64,000 nucleotides of DNA, from NCBI RefSeq assembly GCF_014206945.1, contig NZ_JACHON010000013.1, positions 1-64,000 of the forward strand. Direction: 5' to 3'. Source of the DNA: Gracilibacillus halotolerans. GTDB taxonomy: Bacteria; Bacillota; Bacilli; Bacillales; Amphibacillaceae. Below the pieces are notes generated by a model. That model was given only the letters and a program-made list of their open reading frames with translations, was not told the origin of the DNA and ran no database searches. The position numbers and the translations under genes are program-made. Positions 53,637 through 63,584 of the stretch are shown here, piece by piece (positions within the stretch are counted from its first letter, which is position 1; every line of letters starts with the position of its first letter).

Positions 53637-54428
53637 CTATTCTTTCTGTTTTTCAGCTAATAACTGCTTTATCTCCTGCAATTCTTTCTGTACCTCATCG
53701 AGTTTTATATCCGTTGGCGTAGGCTTTTCCTCATGAAATGCCTCTTCCACATTATTAACAATCACACCAACAAATAAGTTAATAATGACAAAAGCTCCAA
53801 AGACTATAAACGTAACAAAATAAATCCAAGATGAAGGTGCCTCATCTAAAATCGGCCGCATTACCCCACTCGCCCACGATTCAAGTGTGATGACTTGAAA
53901 CAAGGATAATAGAGAATCGTGTAGTGTACCAAAATATTCTGGTGCAATAGAGCCGTATAACATCGTTCCTATTACGGCGTAAATATAGAAGAAGATACTT
54001 AACAGTAACATGATTGTTCCCATGGACGGGATGGTTAAAATAAGAGCGTTGACCATCTTCCTTAACGAAGGGATCACAGATACAGCACGTAAAACTCTTA
54101 ATACCCTCAGCACACGAAGTACGGTTACATAGTGTGCACCAGCTAGTAAATGTCCACTCATTACGATAACGACATCAAATAAATTCCACGGGTCTTTAAA
54201 AAACCCTTTAATAGAATATCTTCCTAGGAAGCGAATAGCGATTTCAATTGTAAAAATCCACAGTAACACTTTATCGGCTATCGTAATCCAATCTGTATAA
54301 CGATTCGCAAATGAAGGATACGTCTCTAATCCAACTAAGATAGCATTTAAAACGATGAGTGCAATAATCACTCTCGTAAACATTTTAGTCTCAACAATTA
54401 CTTTACATTGTTGTTTTATTTTTCTCAT
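53637..54428 (-). CDS. Voltage-gated sodium channel, NaChBac family
   Basis: 263-residue membrane protein that should form a tetramer. Six helices are visible. The S4 voltage sensor carries arginines at every third place (VLRVLRVLRVLRAV), and the pore filter reads TLESWASG, the same as NaChBac. The C-terminal tail ends in a coiled coil (about 240-260) that holds the tetramer. Such channels let Na+ in for motility, pH homeostasis and chemotaxis in alkaliphiles and halophiles. GGGGGAGAAAG precedes the ATG. Confidence 0.95.
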   Translation of the reverse strand: MRKIKQQCKVIVETKMFTRVIIALIVLNAILVGLETYPSFANRYTDWITIADKVLLWIFTIEIAIRFLGRYSIKGFFKDPWNLFDVVIVMSGHLLAGAHYVTVLRVLRVLRVLRAVSVIPSLRKMVNALILTIPSMGTIMLLLSIFFYIYAVIGTMLYGSIAPEYFGTLHDSLLSLFQVITLESWASGVMRPILDEAPSSWIYFVTFIVFGAFVIINLFVGVIVNNVEEAFHEEKPTPTDIKLDEVQKELQEIKQLLAEKQKE

Positions 54429-54640
54429 AAACTCTTTCTCCCCCTGTCTCCCATTAATAGTTTACTAAAAACATTGAACCCTGTCAGTATTGAGAAAGAG
54501 TATTTTTAGGAAACATTCAAACCTACCTTTCAAAAGGCGGGAAGAGAAAATGGTAAATGAGCTCGGCATATTACCAAACTCATTTTTGAACTCAAACAAG
54601 TAAATTTATCTTTAGTGGCTACCTCACTGCTTCAGGCAAC

Positions 54641-55315
54641 TTATTTGTATATCCCATATGTCTGCAACACATCTTGCACGAAAATAATACCGTTACCAGG
54701 CTTATCAATTTCCAATTCAATTTGTATATTTTCAACAATTGGTTCTGTATATTTCTCCTCAGATAAAATCATCACTATTTCTTTTTCTGGCTCAATATCC
54801 ATAGCAAAAAGCTTTGCTGTTTCATGAATACCCGACCCACGAGCATTTATAATGGTGCCACCCTTCGAACCAGCCTTTTTCGCTGCTTCTATTACGTTCT
54901 CAGCATTCCCCTTGTCTACAACAATCATAATATTTTGATACATAGAGGTACCTTCACTCCTTTGAATACTTTCTTCTTTACTTTCTTTATTAATATTCTT
55001 TGTACCTGCAATCATTGAGACACCCGTAGTAAATGCGATACCATGATTCGATTTCTCTAAATGTAATTGTCGATATAATGCATCCATCGCCTTTCTCGTA
55101 TCAGTAGGGTTTGCAAGCATAATAACGATTTCTTTCCGTATATCTGAAATAGCAAATAAATTAAGGAGTTTGCTCTGAACAGTACCTCTACCAAGATAGA
55201 TGGTGCCACCTGAGATGCCACATTTTTTTGCGATTTTTACTACCTTACTTCCAATACCTACATTGACAATGACATGAATTAATTCAAACTGAGGTGCTTC
55301 GTTCTTACGACTCAA
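54641..55315 (-). CDS. Double PII-like signalling protein
   Basis: 224 residues made of two tandem PII-like domains, about 8-105 and 125-222. Each has the PII pattern: the first with GGTIYLGRGT and KEIVIMLANP, the second with GGTIINARGSG and KEIVMILSEE. The T-loops are short. Start TTG 55315 overlaps the stop of the DUF1538 gene by four bases. Expected to bind a nucleotide and regulate the adjacent membrane protein. Confidence 0.85.
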   Translation of the reverse strand: MSRKNEAPQFELIHVIVNVGIGSKVVKIAKKCGISGGTIYLGRGTVQSKLLNLFAISDIRKEIVIMLANPTDTRKAMDALYRQLHLEKSNHGIAFTTGVSMIAGTKNINKESKEESIQRSEGTSMYQNIMIVVDKGNAENVIEAAKKAGSKGGTIINARGSGIHETAKLFAMDIEPEKEIVMILSEEKYTEPIVENIQIELEIDKPGNGIIFVQDVLQTYGIYK

Positions 55316-56799
55316 TGTTCAAGCCCTCCCTTTTTTGACTTCCATTTAAACAATAATCCTAGAATTTGCAACGTGATGAGCGGTGTTAAAGCCACCATCG
55401 CTATCATGCCAAAACCCTCAATAATAACATCTGCTCCCTCCATTTTAGAGGCAGCACCTTGTGTAAATGCGAGAATAAAAGTGGCAGTCATTGGTCCAGA
55501 CGCAACTCCTCCTGAATCAAAAGCCATACCTACAAATAATTTTGGTACAAAATAAGTAAGAACGACTGCTAAAATATATCCTGGAAGTAAGTAATGCCAC
55601 AATTGTAACTCTGGGATTATGATTCTTACCATCGATAAGGCAACTGCAGCGCCAACTGCGATAGCAAGTGTTACAAGTACTACTTTTCTTTGTACATAGC
55701 CACTCGTTACTTCTTCTATCTGTTTTGTCAGTACATAAACTGCTGGCTCAGCTAGAATGGTTACTACTCCCAAAATAAAACCAATCCAAATTAGATAGGA
55801 CATACTATCCAATGATGCGATTAAGACACCAATTTCTGTACCCAATGGCATAAATCCTGCATTTACCCCCACTAGGAACAAAATAAGACCACCAAACGCT
55901 AAAACGAACCCAGTAATTACCTTCCTAACTGTATTTTTCGATAATTTAAAGGATATTTTTTGAAAGATAAGAAATATGATTACAATTGGGGTAAGCGCTA
56001 TCAAAACATCCCTAGATATTTCGCCTAAACTATGAATAAATGGTACATAAATTGCGACAGCTTCTTCGGCTGGATTTTCTGGTATTCCGCCTGTTAGCTT
56101 ATCAGATTTCGCTACTATGTTCATTACAAGTACACTCATTATAGCTCCTACAGATGCAATCGCAACTAGTCCAAAACTATCTTTCTCTGATGCTTTACTA
56201 TCTTTCTTAAGGGCTGAAATCCCAATAGATAATGCTAATATAAACGGAACGGTCATCGCTCCTGTTGTTGCTCCAGAAGCATCAAAGGCAATTGCTAAAA
56301 AGTCTGGTGTAACAAATATAGCTAACAAAAAGACGAGTCCATAAAGGATTGTTAACAATTTATACAAGGGAAAATTATAAACAATTCTAATCAGACCTAC
56401 TGCAAGCAAAACTGCTATACCGACAGACACGATAATAACTAAAGCTAACTTGGTCATCTCTCCGCCAGTCACATTTTCCACTTGACCAGCCAAAATATGT
56501 AGATCTGGTTCAGCGATAGAAATTATAAATCCTAGTATAAGACCAGCCAAAACTACAACCCATATCTTGTTAGATTTCGCTATTGTTTTTCCTAATTCTT
56601 TGCCAACAGGTGTAATACTAACATCGACCCCTAAAAGAAAAATGGCTAACCCTATAATGATTAATACAGCACCCATTAAAAACTGGAGTATAAATGTTAT
56701 ATCCATCGGCGTTAAAGTAAAATGTAATATAAGTACGATAATTGTAATTGGTAATACCGCCGTTATTACTTCCTTTAGTTTCTCCCATAACACTTCCAC
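55312..56799 (-). CDS. DUF1538 membrane protein, tandem-duplicated
   Basis: 495 residues with about twelve to fourteen membrane helices in two homologous halves. Each half ends with the family signature: AFDASGATTGAMTVPFILA and AFDSGGVASGPMTATFILA; each also has a (S/L)IAEPDLHIL / TILAEPAVYVL stretch. Start GTG 56799, 21 bases after the second ATP-grasp gene. DUF1538 proteins are predicted transporters without a known substrate. PII-like neighbours are typical. Confidence 0.85.
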   Translation of the reverse strand: MEVLWEKLKEVITAVLPITIIVLILHFTLTPMDITFILQFLMGAVLIIIGLAIFLLGVDVSITPVGKELGKTIAKSNKIWVVVLAGLILGFIISIAEPDLHILAGQVENVTGGEMTKLALVIIVSVGIAVLLAVGLIRIVYNFPLYKLLTILYGLVFLLAIFVTPDFLAIAFDASGATTGAMTVPFILALSIGISALKKDSKASEKDSFGLVAIASVGAIMSVLVMNIVAKSDKLTGGIPENPAEEAVAIYVPFIHSLGEISRDVLIALTPIVIIFLIFQKISFKLSKNTVRKVITGFVLAFGGLILFLVGVNAGFMPLGTEIGVLIASLDSMSYLIWIGFILGVVTILAEPAVYVLTKQIEEVTSGYVQRKVVLVTLAIAVGAAVALSMVRIIIPELQLWHYLLPGYILAVVLTYFVPKLFVGMAFDSGGVASGPMTATFILAFTQGAASKMEGADVIIEGFGMIAMVALTPLITLQILGLLFKWKSKKGGLEH

Positions 56800-56820
56800 A
56801 ATGAAATCAACCCTTTCCCC

Positions 56821-57657
56821 CTATTGATGTAGCATCTTTTTTATCCAAATGAGATAGCGCTGAACAATATTAATATCCGTTAACGTACTTAATGTCCGAC
56901 ATCCAACAACATCCTCTATTTCGTTACATAAAAAGTTGTTTTTCTCGTTAAAAATAAAGTCTATCCCTACCAAACCAAAGTCGAACAAAGAAATAATTTT
57001 CTTAATTAACGCTCTTTCTTTTTCATTTAACACATATATCTCAGCTTTACCGCCTAGCGTATAATTGGAGCGAAAATCATTAGAGGAGCTTCGTAATACT
57101 GCTCCGATAATTTCCTTACCTAGAACATAGACGCGGACATCTTTTCCCTGTTGTGCTAGCTTTTGAACGATAATATCTCCAGTTAAATTTTTAAAAACTG
57201 CTTGCAAATCAATTTTATTCTCAACTTTAAATACGTTTTTACCACCATGGCCATTCACATCTTTTACGATGAATGGATATGCTAACGGCACATGATGAGC
57301 TAATCTTTCAGTTGTCGTAAAGATTGTGTCTACCATTGGAATATTATGTTCAGCAAGTAATTGATGCGTTCGTGCTTTATCATTCGTAATCTCTGCTACC
57401 TCAGGAGGATTAAAAACAGCTACGCCTGCCAATTGCAGTTGTTTAGAAAACAAGGGATCGATACAGCGAACGACAGCAAAATCGGGTAATGAAGCCGGAT
57501 AAACATATAATTGATTGTCTTGAACACCGATTAAAATATCTTCTCTCATCTTGAGCTCTAATTGGATACCAAGTGTACGAGCTTCTTGTAAAAACCATTC
57601 GATAAATTTTCCGTTTGCTTTGGCTCTCTCTTTCGTGTAAATCAGCCAACCTTTCAA
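56821..57657 (-). CDS. ATP-grasp ligase, RimK-like, variant metal site
   Basis: 278 residues. The ATP-grasp fold is clear: YPFIVKDVNGHGGKNVF, IIVQKLAQQGKDVRVYVLG, FRSNYTLGGKAE and GLVGIDFIF. The metal-binding C-terminal motif reads CNEIEDVVGCRTL, with Glu where the neighbour and RimK have Asn. Start TTG 57657 follows GGAGAG and lies five bases after the stop of the other ATP-grasp gene. Probably adds an amino acid or peptide to an acid group; substrate unknown. Confidence 0.83.
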   Translation of the reverse strand: MKGWLIYTKERAKANGKFIEWFLQEARTLGIQLELKMREDILIGVQDNQLYVYPASLPDFAVVRCIDPLFSKQLQLAGVAVFNPPEVAEITNDKARTHQLLAEHNIPMVDTIFTTTERLAHHVPLAYPFIVKDVNGHGGKNVFKVENKIDLQAVFKNLTGDIIVQKLAQQGKDVRVYVLGKEIIGAVLRSSSNDFRSNYTLGGKAEIYVLNEKERALIKKIISLFDFGLVGIDFIFNEKNNFLCNEIEDVVGCRTLSTLTDINIVQRYLIWIKKMLHQ

Positions 57658-57662
57658 TTTTT

Positions 57663-58544
57663 TTATCTCTCCTCTATATCTTTTATATATTCCATCATTA
57701 ATTGCGCAACATCCACTCCTGTGCAATCATGAATGTTTTTAAAATGTGCGTTGGAATTCACTTCGCATAAAATAGGTTCGCCTTTCTCACCAAATAGCAA
57801 GTCCACACCTGCAAAATCAGCACCAACCAATTGTGTTACTCGGATTGCAAGCTCCTCTTCTTCTTTCGAAGGTTGATAAGGATACATTTTTCCTCCAGCC
57901 GTTACATTCGCTCGAAAATCCGAATCTGAAACTCGTAGCATAGCGGCTACAACTTTGTCTCCAATAACTTGTAGTCTTGCATCTTTTCCTTTACTGGACT
58001 TGATAAACTCTTGAATAATATAAGGTTTATGAGCAAGCTGTTTTGTTAACTTCTGTAGATCTTGTTCTGTATGTATTAGATAAACTTGGTCCCCGAATGA
58101 ACCAAAGACCTCTTTCACAATAATAGGATAATCAAAATGTGTTTCCATAATTTCTAGGTGTTTGTCATCTACAAGCTCTTGAAAAATTTTAGGAGCAATC
58201 ATCGTTTTCGGCAGCGGAATCTGATGATTTGCAAGTATCTGAAACGTTAATGCTTTATCATCGCAGATTTCAATCGCACGCGCACTATTGTACACCTTCA
58301 CACCCAGACTCTCTAACTGTCTAGCTAAATATAAGTCTTTATCCCAATAGAAAACAAAGTCCGGAAGTGTAGATTCCGAAAGCATTCCTACATTATTTTC
58401 AATTAAGACGAGCAACTCATTATTTGCACGTATTTCCATTCGAAAACCTTCATTTTCTCCAGCCTTTTTGAGCCATTCAATTTGCTCTAGAAACTTTTTG
58501 GAATGGAGATTACCATTGTATATAATCCAACCTACACTCTGCAT
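57663..58544 (-). CDS. ATP-grasp ligase, RimK-like
   Basis: 293 residues. Canonical ATP-grasp motifs: DYPIIVKEVFGSFGDQVY, YIIQEFIKSSKGKDARLQVIG, FRANVTAGGKMY, FAGVDLLF, and the full metal site CEVNSNAHF. RimK-type enzymes join amino acids (often glutamate) to proteins or cofactors with ATP. First gene of the operon with the second ATP-grasp ligase, DUF1538 and PII-like genes. AGGAG precedes the ATG. Confidence 0.87.
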   Translation of the reverse strand: MQSVGWIIYNGNLHSKKFLEQIEWLKKAGENEGFRMEIRANNELLVLIENNVGMLSESTLPDFVFYWDKDLYLARQLESLGVKVYNSARAIEICDDKALTFQILANHQIPLPKTMIAPKIFQELVDDKHLEIMETHFDYPIIVKEVFGSFGDQVYLIHTEQDLQKLTKQLAHKPYIIQEFIKSSKGKDARLQVIGDKVVAAMLRVSDSDFRANVTAGGKMYPYQPSKEEEELAIRVTQLVGADFAGVDLLFGEKGEPILCEVNSNAHFKNIHDCTGVDVAQLMMEYIKDIEER

Positions 58545-58654
58545 ATGCCATTCTCCTAAATTTTTACCACGTTATTTCTTAATTCTTTAAGCTAAGAATA
58601 TCCCTTTTGGAAACCATTCGCAATATCTTTCTTCTTTTCCAGGAAAAATGGTTA

Positions 58655-58676
58655 TGTTTAACCTACTTTAGGGAAA
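58655..58676 (+). promoter_or_regulatory. Possible SigB-type promoter of the catalase gene
   Basis: GGTTAT then 15 bases then GGGAAA, loosely like the SigB consensus GTTT - 13-15 - GGGTAT. It is about 45 bases before the catalase start. Tentative. Confidence 0.25.
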
Positions 58677-58719
58677 TATACTACTGTATGTCATCAATAT
58701 AGAAGAGAGGACGATAAAC

Positions 58720-60348
58720 ATGAGTAACAGTAACAAATCCAATGAAAATCCTCAGACGAATATCGAAAACGATGATACGCTAACAACGAGACAAGGTCAT
58801 CCTGTCACCAATAATCAAAATATTCGTACTGTCGGAAACCGCGGTCCTGCCACGTTAGAAAACTATGATTTTATCGAAAAAATTAGTCATTTTGATCGTG
58901 AAAAGGTTCCTGAACGTATTGTGCATGCACGAGGCGCCGGAGCTCATGGTTATTTCGAAACATATGGAACGGTAGGAGATGAGCCTGTCTCCAAATATAC
59001 GAGAGCGAAAGTATTCAACGGAAAAGGTAAACAGACCCCTGTATTTGTACGGTTTTCAACAGTTGTTGGTAACGCTGGATCTCCAGAGACAGCACGTGAC
59101 CCGCGTGGTTTTGCTGTGAAATTTTACACGGAAGACGGAAACTGGGACTTAGTAGGAAATAATATTAAGATCTTCTTTATCCGAGATGCGATGAAATTCC
59201 CTGATATGATTCATGCATTTCGTGCCGATCCTGTAACAAACATGCAAGACCCTGAACGTTTCTTTGATTTCTGTGCTAATTCACCTGAATCCTTCCATAT
59301 GGTCACATTTATTTACTCGCCATGGGGAATCCCTGCAAATTACCGAATGATGCAAGGTTCTGGAGTAAACACATACAAGTGGGTAAATAGTGAAGGTGAA
59401 GCTGTATTAGTGAAATATCACTGGCAACCTAAGCAAGGGATTAAAAATCTAACTGCTAAGGAAGCAGCAGAAATCCAAGCAAAAAGTGTGAATCACGCTA
59501 CTCAAGATTTATACGAAGCCATCGAAAATGGTGATTATCCAGAATGGGAATTATTCGTTCAGATTATGGAAGACGGACCCCACCCAGAGCTAGACTTCGA
59601 TCCATTAGATGATACGAAGCTATGGCCAGAAGACCAATTCCCATGGTTACCTGTAGGAAAAATGGTCTTAAATAAAAACCCAGAAAATTATCATATGGAA
59701 GTCGAGCAATCAGCATTCGGAACTGGTGTATTAGTTGATGGGTTGGATTTTTCTGATGATAAAATGTTACAAGGGAGAACTTTTTCCTATTCTGATACAC
59801 AGCGCTATCGTGTAGGAGCTAACTACTTACAAGTACCAATTAATGCAGCTAAAAAACGTGTAGCGACAAATCAAGAAGGTGGACAACTACGCCATTTTAA
59901 TGACAAAGCACCTGGTCAAAATCCACATGTAAACTACGAACCATCTGTACTTGGTGGATTAAAAGAAGCAGAGCAAGTTGGAAAAGAACATACACCTAAA
60001 GCTGAAGGAAATCTCGTTCGTGAATCCATTGATAGAAATGATAATACAAAACAGGCTGGTGAAACATATCGACAGTTTGAACAGTGGGAAAAGGACGAAT
60101 TAATCAGCAACCTAGTAGATGATTTGTCTGTTTGTGATAAACGCATCCAAGATAAGATGATTGCACTTGCAGAAGAAGCAGATGAAGAGTATGGCCGTCG
60201 TTTAAGAGAAGGTATTGCTGAAAAGACGAAGCAAATGGGCAATAAGAAAATGGAAGCTGGCAAAGAGTTTCATCCATTAGGTAAAGATGATGCACATGAA
60301 GCTGTCGATGATGCAATTAAAAAAGGAAAAGATGCCGATCCTTACTAA
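58720..60348 (+). CDS. Catalase, monofunctional haem type
   Basis: 542 residues. The catalytic His in [12 protein letters not shown], the Asn in [12 protein letters not shown], and the haem-ligand Tyr in [15 protein letters not shown] are intact. It breaks down hydrogen peroxide in the cytoplasm. It has a hydrophilic N-terminal extension of about 40 residues and a lysine-rich tail, longer than the 480-residue KatA type. A good ribosome site (AGAGAGGACG) precedes the ATG. Confidence 0.94.
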   Translation: MSNSNKSNENPQTNIENDDTLTTRQGHPVTNNQNIRTVGNRGPATLENYDFIEKISHFDREKVPERIVHARGAGAHGYFETYGTVGDEPVSKYTRAKVFNGKGKQTPVFVRFSTVVGNAGSPETARDPRGFAVKFYTEDGNWDLVGNNIKIFFIRDAMKFPDMIHAFRADPVTNMQDPERFFDFCANSPESFHMVTFIYSPWGIPANYRMMQGSGVNTYKWVNSEGEAVLVKYHWQPKQGIKNLTAKEAAEIQAKSVNHATQDLYEAIENGDYPEWELFVQIMEDGPHPELDFDPLDDTKLWPEDQFPWLPVGKMVLNKNPENYHMEVEQSAFGTGVLVDGLDFSDDKMLQGRTFSYSDTQRYRVGANYLQVPINAAKKRVATNQEGGQLRHFNDKAPGQNPHVNYEPSVLGGLKEAEQVGKEHTPKAEGNLVRESIDRNDNTKQAGETYRQFEQWEKDELISNLVDDLSVCDKRIQDKMIALAEEADEEYGRRLREGIAEKTKQMGNKKMEAGKEFHPLGKDDAHEAVDDAIKKGKDADPY

Positions 60349-60360
60349 GGTATAAATATA

Positions 60361-60390
60361 GAGGTGCCAGTATAACTGGTGCCTCTTTAT
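60361..60390 (+). terminator. Terminator of the catalase gene
   Basis: GAGGTGCCAG / CTGGTGCCTC (two wobble pairs) followed by TTTATTTT. Confidence 0.75.
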
Positions 60391-60423
60391 TTTCTGGTGG
60401 ACTAACAATTTTTCTATTTTCTG

Positions 60424-60480
60424 TTGACAAGAGACTTTATTACGCTTATCCTAATATCATGTAATTGATAATCATTTTCA
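60424..60480 (+). promoter_or_regulatory. Promoter and Fur box of the siderophore uptake genes
   Basis: -35 TTGACA (60424-60429), 17-base spacer, -10 TATCCT (60447-60452). A Fur box TGATAATCATTTTCA at 60466-60480 matches the 7-1-7 consensus at all but one place and covers the start of transcription. Confidence 0.75.
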
Positions 60481-60498
60481 ATTAGAGGTGAAAAGGCG

Positions 60499-61401
60499 AT
60501 GAAAAAAAGATATATAGTATTACTTATTGGACTATTACTACTACTAGCAGCTTGCACCAACGATTCGGAGGGGGAAGACAGTGCTAGTAGTTCAGATGAC
60601 ACGATTACATACGAATCTGAAAACGGTCCTGTAGAAGTACCTGCAAATCCTGAACGTGTAATTGTTCTCTCGACGTTCGCAGGTAACGTTTTAGCATTGG
60701 ATACACCACTTGTAGGAGTCGATTCTTGGTCTAAAGGAAATCCAAACTATGACTTGGAAGGCGTAGAAGCGGTGTCTGATGACAATTTAGAAAAAATCAT
60801 CGAGCTACAACCAGATCTTATTATTGGACTGTCAAGTATTAAAAACGTTGATAAGCTCAAAGAGATTGCACCTACGGTAACTTTTACTTATGGACAGCTT
60901 GACTATTTGGAACAACATTTAGAAATCGGTAAGTTGTTGAATAAGGAAGAAGAAGCACAGCAATGGATTGATGACTTTAAAGGACGTGCCATTGATTTAG
61001 GGGATCAAATTAGAGAAGAAATCGGCCCAGATGCGACCGTTTCAGTTATCGAAAACTTTGATAAGGAATTATATGTTTTCGGCGATAACTGGGCACGTGG
61101 TACAGAGATTTTATATCAAGAAATGCGATTACCAATGCCAGAAAAGGTGAAAGAAACCGCACTGGAAGACGGTTATGCTTCTCTTTCTTTAGAAGTGCTT
61201 CCTGAGTATGTGGGAGATTATTTAATTGTTAGTAAAAACGAAGATTCATCTTCTTCCTTTATGGATACGGAAACGTTTCAAAATATTCCTGCTGTTAAGA
61301 ATGGAAACGTGTTTGTAGCGGATGCAACAAAATTCTATTTCAATGACCCGATCACATTAGATTATCAACTTGATTTTTTTGAAGAAAATTTTCTTCCTTA
61401 A
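60499..61401 (+). CDS. Iron-siderophore ABC transporter substrate-binding lipoprotein
   Basis: 300 residues. Lipoprotein signal with LLAAC lipobox; FhuD/BtuF-like two-lobe fold with PANPERVIVLSTFAGNVLALD and LQPDLIIGLSS. It should bind a ferric siderophore outside the membrane. Its upstream Fur box predicts iron-repressed expression. Two FecCD-type permeases follow. Ligand not determined. Confidence 0.88.
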   Translation: MKKRYIVLLIGLLLLLAACTNDSEGEDSASSSDDTITYESENGPVEVPANPERVIVLSTFAGNVLALDTPLVGVDSWSKGNPNYDLEGVEAVSDDNLEKIIELQPDLIIGLSSIKNVDKLKEIAPTVTFTYGQLDYLEQHLEIGKLLNKEEEAQQWIDDFKGRAIDLGDQIREEIGPDATVSVIENFDKELYVFGDNWARGTEILYQEMRLPMPEKVKETALEDGYASLSLEVLPEYVGDYLIVSKNEDSSSSFMDTETFQNIPAVKNGNVFVADATKFYFNDPITLDYQLDFFEENFLP

Positions 61402-61502
61402 TAAGGGTGGACTTAGCTTAAAGATGAAAATTCGGCTCAAATAGCCATCTTCATCCAGAATCATTTAAAGTGATGGGATAGCTTCATTATATATTGTAAA
61501 AT

Positions 61503-61541
61503 GATAGATGACCTACTTCATTCTTGTAGAGTCATCTATTT
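61503..61541 (+). terminator. Attenuator-like hairpin between receptor and permease genes
   Basis: ATAGATGAC / GTCATCTAT stem with a 20-base loop and TTTCTTT after it. It could lower permease expression relative to the receptor. Confidence 0.55.
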
Positions 61542-61561
61542 CTTTAGGAAGTGAATGACAT

Positions 61562-62548
61562 ATGAAAAATAAAGCTTTTATATGGATTATCGTAATGATA
61601 ATGCTATTTCTTTCTGTTATCTTAGCGTTGGCTTTCGGTGCAGCTGATGTCACCTATAAAGAGGCATGGCAAGCTGTCACGATGACAGCTACATCCGAAA
61701 CGATAACCATGTTGCAGGAATTAAGAATACCTCGCGTGATTGGTGCAATAACGGTAGGTGCCGCACTCGCGTTAGCAGGTGCAATGATGCAAGGTGTCAC
61801 TCGTAACCCTTTAGCAGATCCTGGCTTGTTAGGTGTTACAGCTGGAGCCAATGCCGCTTTGGCGTTAACTTTAGCATTTTTCCCTGCTAGTAATTATTTA
61901 ATGATTACTCTTGCTTGCTTTATCGGTGCGGCGATTGGAACAATCTTAGTCGTATTAGTTGGTACACTTGCACCAAGTGGTTTTTCCCCAATACGAATTG
62001 TACTAGCAGGTGCGGCAATTTCTGCTTTTCTATACGCAATTGCAGATGGCGTCAGCATAGCGTTTCAAATATCAAAAGATGTATCGATGTGGACTGCTGG
62101 TGGGCTAATTGGCTTGAGCTGGGCACAGTTGCAAATCGCCTTACCTTTTGTCATTGTCTGTATCGTTCTAGCACTTTTACTATCTAATCAATTATCGATT
62201 TTACGAATGAGTGAGGATGTTGCAGTAAGTCTAGGTCAAAATGTAATTCTCATAAAAATTGCAATCTATACGTTAATAACGATACTAGCTGGTACTGCCG
62301 TTGCTCTAGTTGGCAACTTAGCCTTTGTTGGTTTAATGATTCCTCATATCGCAAGGAGGATTGTCGGCTCAGATTATAAGAAAATTTTACCGATATCCGT
62401 ACTAATAGGTGGTATGTTTATGGTTTTAGCGGACCTTGTAGGAAGAACGATTAATGCTCCATTCGAAACACCCGTTGTTGCAATTGTTTCCGTCCTTGGA
62501 TTACCTTTCTTCCTTCTCATTGTGTATAAAGGAGTGAAAGCATCATGA
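61562..62548 (+). CDS. FecCD-family iron-siderophore permease
   Basis: 328 residues with nine to ten membrane helices. FecCD features: RIPRVIGAITVGAALALAGAMMQG, NPLADPGLLGVTAGA, and GLMIPHIARRIVG. It forms the channel with the next gene; the two overlap by four bases (ATGA). GGAAGTG precedes the ATG. The ATPase is not in the window up to its edge. Confidence 0.92.
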   Translation: MKNKAFIWIIVMIMLFLSVILALAFGAADVTYKEAWQAVTMTATSETITMLQELRIPRVIGAITVGAALALAGAMMQGVTRNPLADPGLLGVTAGANAALALTLAFFPASNYLMITLACFIGAAIGTILVVLVGTLAPSGFSPIRIVLAGAAISAFLYAIADGVSIAFQISKDVSMWTAGGLIGLSWAQLQIALPFVIVCIVLALLLSNQLSILRMSEDVAVSLGQNVILIKIAIYTLITILAGTAVALVGNLAFVGLMIPHIARRIVGSDYKKILPISVLIGGMFMVLADLVGRTINAPFETPVVAIVSVLGLPFFLLIVYKGVKAS

Positions 62549-63555
62549 TAGAAAACAAGCAATACAAAAGTAGACATTTTATCATTTTTATGGTGCTTCT
62601 CGTACTCACACTTGTAACGGTCGTAGTCAGTCTAGGTATCGGCTATTCTACAGTAACAATTGACCGTATTATACCTACTTTGTTTGGATTAGGTAGCTTT
62701 GAGGAAGAGTTCATTCTCTTTTCTGTTCGATTACCAAGAATACTTATTACACTCCTTGCAGGGATAGCTCTAGCTGTTTCAGGTTCCATTCTTCAAAGTA
62801 TTACACAAAACGATTTAGCGGACCCGGGTATTATCGGAATTAATTCTGGTGCCGGCATTGGTGTTGCACTCTTCTTTCTATATTTCCCTATGGATGCCGG
62901 TTCCTTTGTATATATGCTTCCAATCGTTGCGTTTATTAGTGCACTCGTCATTGCTGTATGTATCTATTTCTTTTCGATACAAAAAGGAGCAGGTATTCAA
63001 CCAATTAAATTAATTCTTGTCGGAGTCGGTTTTTCAATGGCTTGTTCTGGAGCAATGGTAGTGCTCATTTCATCTGCGGAGAGAGAGCGGGTAGATTTTA
63101 TCGCGAAATGGTTGGCGGGATCTATTTGGGGGACCGATTGGCCGTATATTGTAGCGTTGCTTCCGTGGCTCGTTCTACTCATCCCATTTGTTCTTTGGAA
63201 AGCGAATAAACTTGATCTATTAAGCTTCAGTGAAGAAGTTGCTGTTGGAGTTGGCGTCTCGGTCCATCGTGAGCGAACATTATTGTTATTAGCGGCGGTC
63301 GCCTTAGCAGCTGCAGCTGTTTCTGTAACTGGAGGGATTTCTTTTATTGGATTGATGGCACCACATATTGCGAAACAGTTAGTAGGGCCAAAAAATGGAT
63401 TATTTATCCCGATCGCGATGCTGATTGGTGGGGTCTTACTATTAATTGCAGATACGATTGGTAGAAATGTAGCGGAGCCTGAAGGTATTGCAGCAGGAAT
63501 TATTACTGCATTAATCGGTGCGCCTTATTTTATCTATTTACTAATGAAAAAGTAG
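62545..63555 (+). CDS. FecCD-family iron-siderophore permease
   Basis: 336 residues. FecCD features: RLPRILITLLAGIALAVSGSILQS, DLADPGIIGINSGAGIG and GLMAPHIAKQLVG. Second half of the permease pair. The operon ends here without an ATPase gene, so a shared ATPase such as YusV elsewhere in the genome is likely. Confidence 0.92.
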   Translation: MIENKQYKSRHFIIFMVLLVLTLVTVVVSLGIGYSTVTIDRIIPTLFGLGSFEEEFILFSVRLPRILITLLAGIALAVSGSILQSITQNDLADPGIIGINSGAGIGVALFFLYFPMDAGSFVYMLPIVAFISALVIAVCIYFFSIQKGAGIQPIKLILVGVGFSMACSGAMVVLISSAERERVDFIAKWLAGSIWGTDWPYIVALLPWLVLLIPFVLWKANKLDLLSFSEEVAVGVGVSVHRERTLLLLAAVALAAAAVSVTGGISFIGLMAPHIAKQLVGPKNGLFIPIAMLIGGVLLLIADTIGRNVAEPEGIAAGIITALIGAPYFIYLLMKK

Positions 63556-63584
63556 AACAGATTCAAATCTATTATAAAAAAACA

